Origin: Calycina herbarum
Lineage: Eukaryota > Ascomycota > Leotiomycetes > Helotiales > Pezizellaceae
Direction of reading: 5' to 3'
NCBI GenBank assembly: GCA_001414485.1
Contig: LLEY01000288.1
Location: 1 to 50,529, forward strand
DNA: 50,529 bases
Positions 44,304 through 50,529 of the stretch are shown piece after piece. Numbering within the stretch: the first letter of the stretch is position 1; each line of letters opens with the position of its first letter. The position numbers and the translations under genes were made by a program. The notes under the pieces are model-generated. The model searched no databases and was not told where the DNA came from. It saw only the letters and a list, made by a program, of their open reading frames with translations.

Positions 44304-47083
44304 CTATTCACTATCGTCGGAAATCTCCCACGTGTCTTTTAGAATACTGGCCTTCTTTAAGGTGTCAGGCTTGTCCGGCTGTCTTTTGGGTGGTAACTTT
44401 TGAGATGTTTTCGCCTTTAATGGGGCGACAGGTGGCGAAGAGGATCTAGGGAGAACGTGATCCTTTCGTCCTGCTGCTAGAGGCGGAGAGGAAATTTGGA
44501 TGACCGTTCTTTCTGCTGCGACGGATGGAGATCTTTGAGTATTCTGAGCCTTTGGTGGGCGTCCACGAGGGCGTTTAGTAACTGCAGCTGCTTTGGCGGG
44601 GCTGTGATTGTCATTTTTGGGGGTTAGTGTTTTGTTTTTCGATGGCCGACCTCGGCGTTTGGAAGGAGGACTTGGCATGGAAGAGAGACTCGTTATAGGG
44701 GAAGAAATTTCTGGAAGTGCCAACGGAGGTGCGACGGACTTCTCTTTATGTACACATATTTTGGTTAGCAACGTACGAAAAGGGCAAACACCTTCGATCC
44801 AACCAGTTTTGAAATCGAAAATGAACTCCTTAATTCTTATACAATAGTTTGAATTGTATAGGAAAGCGAAAGAGAGAAAGCTTACCTTTTGGAATTGCTA
44901 CATGAGAAGGCGGAGCGACAGCGATTGTACCACCAACTGCAGAATCACCAAATGCAGCCTTGGCACGGGACTCTAGCACTACTCTTGCTTGCATTGAATG
45001 AGTGAAGGAATCCGCCGTTACCCATTCTTGTTCCTCCAATCTTTTCCCCTTATACGACACGAGATACTCATGACGAGTTCTCTTTTCAAGGACTTCATCA
45101 ATCTCCCATGTCTGTGCCTCGTCGTCTTGGTCCTGCTCAAAAACATACCGATTTCGTTTGAGTGGATGCTGTTTGTCCATGCGTTGCTTTTCCAATATTT
45201 TGGCAGTCTCTATTCTCTCCATTTCCTCCATATTCGCCAGCATTTGAGATCTCGGCGAAAGGAGGCCCGATAGAGTATCAACCCCATCCTCGAGTACCTG
45301 GGTTTCTTTGGGCTTTGTAGCAAGAATGGCAGAGGAAGCCTCGATAAGACCGCTCTGGCGTGCAACTTGATTTGTTGGATTTTCGTTCTCGCCCTTTGAC
45401 TTGTTCACTTCAACGGGTTTTGCTCCCTCCGATGACTTGATTAACTCTTCGGCTAATGCAAGGATCTGTTGCTTCAGTTCTGGCTTGGTAAGTTCGAAGA
45501 GCATTTTCAAAAGCATCAGTTGCGTGGCTGATTTGGCTTTGCTAAATCCTTTCTGGATTTGGCTGGTAGTCATGGGTGTTTGGCCTGCTGAAGGAGCTGA
45601 ACTGTTTTCATTAACCCCAAAGATGATTTCAGGACCAAGGCCGACTGGAGTGTTTTTGTTGCGAGACTGAGGAGATGTGACTGCATTGTGAGCTTCATTT
45701 GTGACAGATACTACAGACTCTTTGTCTGGCTGCGGATTTTCTGGAATCCTCTTAGCAGGGCTAGAAGGCTCATTATTTCGACTTGGTTCGAGGTTCGTGG
45801 ACTTGGCCGAAGCTTTGTCTTTATTTGTGATTGTATTTGAGTAAGGGCTGCTGTATGCAGCGACAGCTGTTGCAGGGGTGGTTGGTGGTCCCATATTCGT
45901 CGTTGATCGTGCGAGAATTGTAGCAGTGTTGATGATCGGAGGTGATCGTGAGGTGAGCATTTGTTGTTTGGTGACTTTAGAAAGCGACGTGTCTGCTCCT
46001 ATAATGGAATTAGTGTTGGTTGGAAAGAAATGTGAGGAAGATGAGATTACTTGTTGACTTTTGGGTAGTGGTGGCTAACGAAAAGGAAGGTGAAGTCCTA
46101 GAAACAGATGGCTGTGCAGAGCTGTCCTTTCTGCCCTCCAGTCTCGCAATTGTTGACTTTTCTTATGGGTTCGCTCTTGAACTTTGTATTGAGGCAGTTT
46201 CGGGGCCTCTTTTCGTGCTTTCTTGAGGTTGAGATGCTGCAGGGTGTTTGGCCAAGTTTTGTGACCAAACCGGTAGCCCCTCACTTAAACCAGAGCGTTG
46301 GGGAGCAAGACGAGTCGACTTGGGTACTGAGTTGTAGAAAATTTGAGGAGGGATTGTTGCTTGCTTATTATGTGTGTCTCTTGGCGTTGAGCTTGCGGGT
46401 CCAGATTTAGTAGAAGGTGAAGCAGCGATGGACGATGTAGGTTTGCTGTTGTTTCTTCGCCCGTCCTCGTCCAAGTCCTCATCTAGGTCCGGCGAAACGT
46501 CTCTTGGAGCAGGACGTGCCGACTTGTTTTTGTCACTGTTGAATGGGAAAGCCGGGGGTCTTGATTGGACAGCAGACGCAAAAGATCCCGGAGAAATTGG
46601 GGCAAAACCACCACCCTCGGCCAGCTTTTGAAGTGATCTTGCAGGCGGGCTATTCGTGGAAGCGGAATTGCGAGATTCAGGGACGAGTGGAAATCTATGA
46701 AGCCTAGTTAGCAATTTGCAAATGTGCAGTGTGCTTCTAATGAAAGCAACATACTGCGGATGCACTACTCCCAATATTCGTGCTAATCGTTCACGCCCAC
46801 CCATTGCAGACATGACCGTCATTCCCCCAGGTGCTGAGCCCGTTGACGTGAATTTGGAAGTTGTGACTGGATCGTCCTTAACCTCCTCCACCACTGCTGG
46901 AGGCGGTGTTTGCGAAGGTGTCTTGAGTTTACCAGCAAGTCCAGAGGAAGCTGGTTGCGAAGGCGCCCTGTGAGAAACACTGTCCGCCATGGCCGAAGAT
47001 GTACCCAGCTTCGGCGGAAGCGGATAAGGTGTGTAGGAAGCAGGTAACTGCATTGTGGTGAAACAAGGTAAGTCTTGGTTCAA
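44304..47083 (-). pseudogene. chromodomain and AT-hook protein with one in-frame stop
   Basis: Exons on the minus strand are 47083-46755, 46703-46051, 45998-44886 and 44743-44304. Phases agree and give 845 codons. Residues 1-600 are mostly Ser/Thr/Pro/Gln-rich and probably disordered. A chromodomain lies at about 622-665 (WEIDEVLEKRTRHEYLVSYKG, then LEEQEWVTADSF), with the aromatic cage residues expected for histone-methyl-lysine reading partly visible. Two AT-hooks follow at about 727 (KRRGRPSK) and 755 (KRPRGRPPK). The combination suggests a chromatin or heterochromatin-associated DNA-binding reader. An in-frame TAA (plus strand 46163-46165) interrupts exon 2 after SSRANP, while coding-like sequence (STIARLEGRKDSSAQPS) continues in the same frame. 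No intron can bypass it. The gene is either newly inactivated or truncated, or contains an assembly error. The alternative is two separate genes. Confidence 0.65.
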
Positions 47084-47577
47084 GATGAGAGTTGGTTGAA
47101 GTGCATGTTGATTGTGTGAAGTTGTTTGGGAGAATTGAAAACATTGTTCGAGAGGGTTTGGGAGAATGGGAAGCTCGAATTCTTGATTCTCCTAACACTC
47201 TCAGAGAAGATGATTTGTTGTTCGAGGCCTACTGGGAGAATTTGAAATCTGGTTTCGTGGTCCTCCCGAATGCTCTTAAACAATGGACTTGGAGGGTAGA
47301 TGAAGGTAGAGGTAAGTGAAGAGTGAATTTGCTTACTTTTTTTGTCTGCTGTTGGAGTAGCTGCTGGAGTTGACAGAGTTGACAGAGCGGGAAGAGTGAA
47401 AGGTGACCTCGGGAGGGTGAGTAACTTGGGTTGTGAAGGTGTGAAGTCTCGAGGCAGGCACGACTTACTTCACTTCGCAAACCAACTCCGGCCTGCTACG
47501 TACCTCTCTTCCCCAACTTGCATTTTTCGCAACATCAACAAAATAACAGCATCAATTTTTTGAGACACATCCTAAAG
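47084..47577. other. probable bidirectional promoter/leader region
   Basis: This lies between the divergent chromodomain gene and the downstream Cys-cluster gene. It is rich in tgagagtt and agagttgacaga motifs but has no recognised site. A minus-strand 5' leader with an intron is possible (splice-like cttac at 47332-47336). Confidence 0.35.
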
Positions 47578-47590
47578 ATGAAAAGATGCA

Positions 47591-48487
47591 GTGTCCCAAG
47601 AAGAGTACGTATCCATTTTCAGGTCGGCACGAAAGTATCTACCGCTGACTTGCCCCATAGAACGAAAGCCCATACCTCCAACCGTCGTAGATGGGTACGA
47701 GATAAAAAAACCCAGCAGAAATTGTTACAAGCTCCTAGCTATGAAGCGACAACGAGGGGTCAAATGGCTCGGTGGTCTCCATGCACATGCCACAAACTTG
47801 GCCAATGGAAAAATTTACAGATCCGAGGGTTACCTGATCAATGCCGTAGGGAACCTCATGACAGGAGACAAGATGTGTCAATGTTGTAAGAAAGACATGG
47901 GTCCTATGGAGGGATGCGTCGTCGTTGCGGGGATAGGGAATGATGGTTGCGGAAACTGCGTGTTCAGGATGCGAAGAGCTCCTCCCTATCTTTGCTTTCA
48001 CAGCAAGAATTGGTTGTTAACGCCAGATGAGGAACGCCATCAATTGTATGGTGAGAGGGGTTTCCAGCTAAGCCAGCTTGCGAAACGAACAAGCCACGAA
48101 GACGAAAAAGAAGAAGAAGCTGCCACGTCGCCTCAAATTCCTCCAGTACATCCAGCATCTCTGCCTCCGGAATCCGATTTGGCATACCGTTCAGGATCTC
48201 CTGCAGCAGCAGCATTTCAGCCAGCTCCAGAGGCTCAATCGCCCGAATTACCTCGATCATTCCCTCCAGCAGCTAAACCAAAAACTCCGACACCTGAGCC
48301 TCACTCACCTCCTCCGATCCAAGCTCCGACTCCACCAATATCCGAGCAGTCCGACTCCCTCAAAGAAGAACTGAGCGATGAATTTGGGGACGGGGAAAGT
48401 CCGGTATACACAGATGTTTGGATGTGCTATCGTGAGGGAATGGAGATTAATTGTGTTTGTTGTTATCCAGGGGTATGGGAAGTTTGA
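47591..48487 (+). CDS. hypothetical Cys-cluster protein (DUF3716-like), start uncertain
   Basis: From 47591 to the stop at 48485-48487 there is one continuous frame of about 298 codons. The conserved part is CQCCKKDMGPMEGCVVV, then DGCGNCVFRMRRAPPYLCF. It has the CxxC...GPMxGC...CxNC...C pattern seen in many fungal proteins of unknown function (the DUF3716 type is the closest I can name, from memory of its motif). The C-terminal half is Pro/Glu/Ser-rich and ends with a second small Cys group (CVCCYPG). The frame has no ATG at its 5' end. A TGA lies 4 codons upstream, and the nearby ATG at 47578 is one frame off. The first in-frame ATG is at 47741, within KLLAMKRQRG. So either a first exon or a one-base indel is hidden near 47590. 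Confidence 0.55.
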   Translation: MSQEEYVSIFRSARKYLPLTCPIERKPIPPTVVDGYEIKKPSRNCYKLLAMKRQRGVKWLGGLHAHATNLANGKIYRSEGYLINAVGNLMTGDKMCQCCKKDMGPMEGCVVVAGIGNDGCGNCVFRMRRAPPYLCFHSKNWLLTPDEERHQLYGERGFQLSQLAKRTSHEDEKEEEAATSPQIPPVHPASLPPESDLAYRSGSPAAAAFQPAPEAQSPELPRSFPPAAKPKTPTPEPHSPPPIQAPTPPISEQSDSLKEELSDEFGDGESPVYTDVWMCYREGMEINCVCCYPGVWEV

Positions 48488-48599
48488 GGATGAGGCCAAA
48501 AAATAAGCGGTGGGGCGGTGTAGTAAGTAGATATTAAACCCACACCCCCAGGATAAATAAATACACTTTATTTCCAATCTTTCCTTCGAAATGATTTAG

Positions 48600-48710
48600 C
48601 AGTTCAATTGTTCTAAACGTTTAGGATACTTACTTGGAATTGTAGTGAAGGTTGGTAATGGGAGAGCTAGGCAGGTACGACCTTGAATTTTTCTGTCCAT
48701 TGCAGGCGCC
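48600..48710 (+). repeat. dispersed B-box repeat, copy 10
   Basis: It begins caattgttctaaacgtttag, a palindromic centre. It continues gagctaggcaggtacgacct and ends near ctgtccattgcagg. The interior core is shortened. Confidence 0.7.
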
Positions 48711-49026
48711 CCAGGGTGTCGATACCAAAAGATTTCAATCATACCTTTATTTCTCTTCTTTGGTAGTGCACACGAAAAAAAAGCTTCATTTTATTATTCA
48801 TTTTATCTCTCCTTTAAAATCTGCACTCCAGGATTTTCAATGAATGTACCTCCTCTTTTATCATGGGGTTCGTGTGTGAGTTATTTTCTGGATTTATGGA
48901 TAAAGGTCTTGAGTTTGCGATTTCGGCTCATTTCAAACAATGGGGTTAATAATCAGAGTTGGAATATCGAAAGCTTGTCGCTTTTGTTGTCTATGCGAAC
49001 TTCAATTAATCCAGACTACTGGAATA

Positions 49027-49150
49027 ATTACCCTCGATTGTCCGAGATAATCTGGGTTAAACATCTCAATTCTCCTAAGAGGTTCGAATAATCGGTGAGG
49101 TAGGCAGGTACGACCATGAATTATTTATCGCTTTTCCAATCTACTGCGAG
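49027..49150 (+). repeat. dispersed B-box repeat, copy 11
   Basis: It has ttgtccgagataatctgggt, then caattctcctaagaggttcg, ggtaggcaggtacgaccatg and aattatttatcgcttttcc. Confidence 0.7.
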
Positions 49151-49221
49151 ACGGAAAAAAGAATTCAATTACATATTACCTTCTTTTAATCTTCATTACA
49201 ATACTTTCTGTCTAACTCTAT

Positions 49222-49320
49222 TGAATTATCTCAATTGTCCGAGATCATCTGGGTTAATCACTCCTAATTCTCCTAGAAAGTTGAGATAACAGGAGAGATG
49301 GAACCAGCAGCCTGTCAATC
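49222..49320 (+). repeat. dispersed B-box repeat, copy 12 (partial)
   Basis: It has attgtccgagatcatctggg, then ctaattctcctagaaagttg, aligned with copy 11. The core is degenerate (ggagagatggaaccagcagc). Confidence 0.6.
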
Positions 49321-49584
49321 GCAAAAATCGGAATTAAACCATATCTTATTTTCCACTTGCTCTTCATCAAAAACCACGGAATGAATTTTTCCTTTCAATA
49401 TTTATATGCCCAAAACCAAAACCCGGGATTAAGAAGAGAACCTTCGCCGGCGGCCAGCCCAGATATGAGTTCATGTGACTGACCAGGGGTAGTTTCTCAC
49501 ATTCTTTCTACTAAGATCTTCATTTTAGAAAGAATCAAGCCATTAACTCTCTGTTTTTGGTGGTTGGAATTCATCTGGCGTAGT

Positions 49585-49665
49585 CTTTTTAAATTGTTTA
49601 AGAAGGTTAGAACAACAAATCCGAGGTCACTGCCTGCCGCTCTTATTGGTCCCAGGTCCTAAGTA
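49585..49665 (+). repeat. dispersed B-box repeat, copy 13 (partial)
   Basis: aattgtttaagaaggttaga, then aacaacaaatccgaggtcac and tgcctgccgctcttattggt, the 3' core with the middle altered. Confidence 0.5.
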
Positions 49666-50529
49666 GAAATAAAAGAATTTAAGAATATATCACTCTCTCG
49701 CACGCTCGTTTTAATTCTCCCAGATCATCTATGTCAATGCCTTTATTTACTGCCTCGCTTTTTGTAAGCGTAATTGGAAAAATGAAATAATCTATTATTC
49801 TTTGCTTCTTTAATTCTCAAATCTCTCTGAAAAGTCAAAACAACAAAACCTAATAGTTACGCTCAACCTCTTTTTTATCTATCATATATTCCAAGTAAAC
49901 TTAAAAATACTAGATAACGGACCTGATTGTCTGAAACTCTTTATATTCTTATTAATGGTTAGAATGCTGAATGGATGGGACACTTGGAAAAAGCAACGAC
50001 GAAAGAAGAGCTGTCTGCCGCCGTTTTTATCATCCCTCGAAGCATGGGTAAGATGCCTACCTTTCAACAGTATTTTTCGACAACTACATTCCGTTCAATT
50101 GTACGCGACGATTCAGAAAATCAACTCCATTACCCAAGATAAAATTAGCCTAGATCTTCTCGGACAATGTCTTGTAGTTATTCTCCACATGGAGTTCCGT
50201 GGAGCTGTCGCGAGGAAAAAAAATGCAGTAGTAAAATAAAACACCGCACTCACTTCCTCCCCTTCTTCCATACTGGCGATACAAGAGTGTTCATGAAAAA
50301 CTTCCATTTCATTTCTCCTTGTAATACATATGCTCCAAAACTAGAAAACCAGAAAAAGTTTGAAAAGCGAAACGTATGAACCCATGTGACGCACCGCAAC
50401 GCAACACGACATCGCGGGGTAAATTTCCCAACCCAGTCACCCACCCCACCCCCCCACCTTCTAACCCCGCCATCCCTCCATCCATCTCAACCCAACCATA
50501 TCCAACTGAACCAGACCACAGATTCAACC

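Larger units (their letters stand above)
48488..50529. other. repeat-rich end of the window
   Basis: No gene is supported. Four dispersed-repeat copies or part-copies are spaced along 48600-49670. A 94-codon frame at 49955-50239 looks random. The very end (50440-50480) is C-rich. Confidence 0.45.

Overview
The window comes from a filamentous ascomycete (Pezizomycotina; the gene content fits a plant- or litter-associated Leotiomycete, but that placement is inference). The genes have short GT-AG introns with CTAAC/CTGAC branch sites. They include fungal-restricted families: a HET-domain protein, an AA9 lytic polysaccharide monooxygenase, a CBM18-rich class V chitinase, SCAP and small secreted proteins. 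Gene-rich stretches alternate with AT-rich, repeat-laden stretches.

Layout. 1-2.5 kb: AT-rich sequence, then a frameshifted secreted Cys-rich gene. 2.5-6.7 kb: a divergent pair, a Cys-cluster protein (-) and a large fungal family protein (+) with an in-frame TAG. 7.4-9 kb: a decayed ankyrin gene. 9.8-10.7 kb: AA9 LPMO. 14.3-17.9 kb: an intact SCAP sterol sensor. 19.8-20.4 kb: a small secreted protein. 22.1-23.8 kb: an FAD amine-oxidase-type enzyme. 25.7-29.0 kb: a GH18 chitinase with one N-terminal and four C-terminal chitin-binding modules. 30.3-32.2 kb: Sas10/Utp3 (-). 33.3-36.0 kb: a broken P450 whose heme-binding end runs directly into ankyrin repeats. 37.3-40.4 kb: a HET-domain gene split by two different MITEs. 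40.4-42.5 kb: a third, probably RIP-mutated, hAT-like element and AT-rich sequence. 43-44 kb: a hypothetical gene. 44.3-47.1 kb: a chromodomain/AT-hook protein (-). 47.6-48.5 kb: a Cys-cluster protein. 48.5-50.5 kb: repeats.

The most notable signal is intronic. Two pairs of introns in unrelated genes are nearly the same sequence. One pair (family A) is shared by the 3.6-6.7 kb gene and the P450. The other (family B) is shared by the chitinase and the same P450. Both carry a cgggag/ctcccg hairpin, as expected of introner-like elements, that is, introns that multiply by copying themselves into new genes. Around them lies a dispersed repeat family of roughly 100-190 bp. At least a dozen degenerate copies lie in both orientations, one inside a HET intron, with a tRNA B-box-like core (GGTRCGAACC). 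Three elements with clear terminal inverted repeats and target duplications (two hAT-type, one TA-type) sit in or beside the HET gene.

Functionally, the intact genes cover housekeeping (SCAP, Sas10), carbohydrate attack or remodelling (AA9, chitinase) and secreted proteins. The ankyrin, P450 and HET genes are decaying. Exon boundaries were worked out by hand from splice signals and reading-frame phase; no database search was possible.
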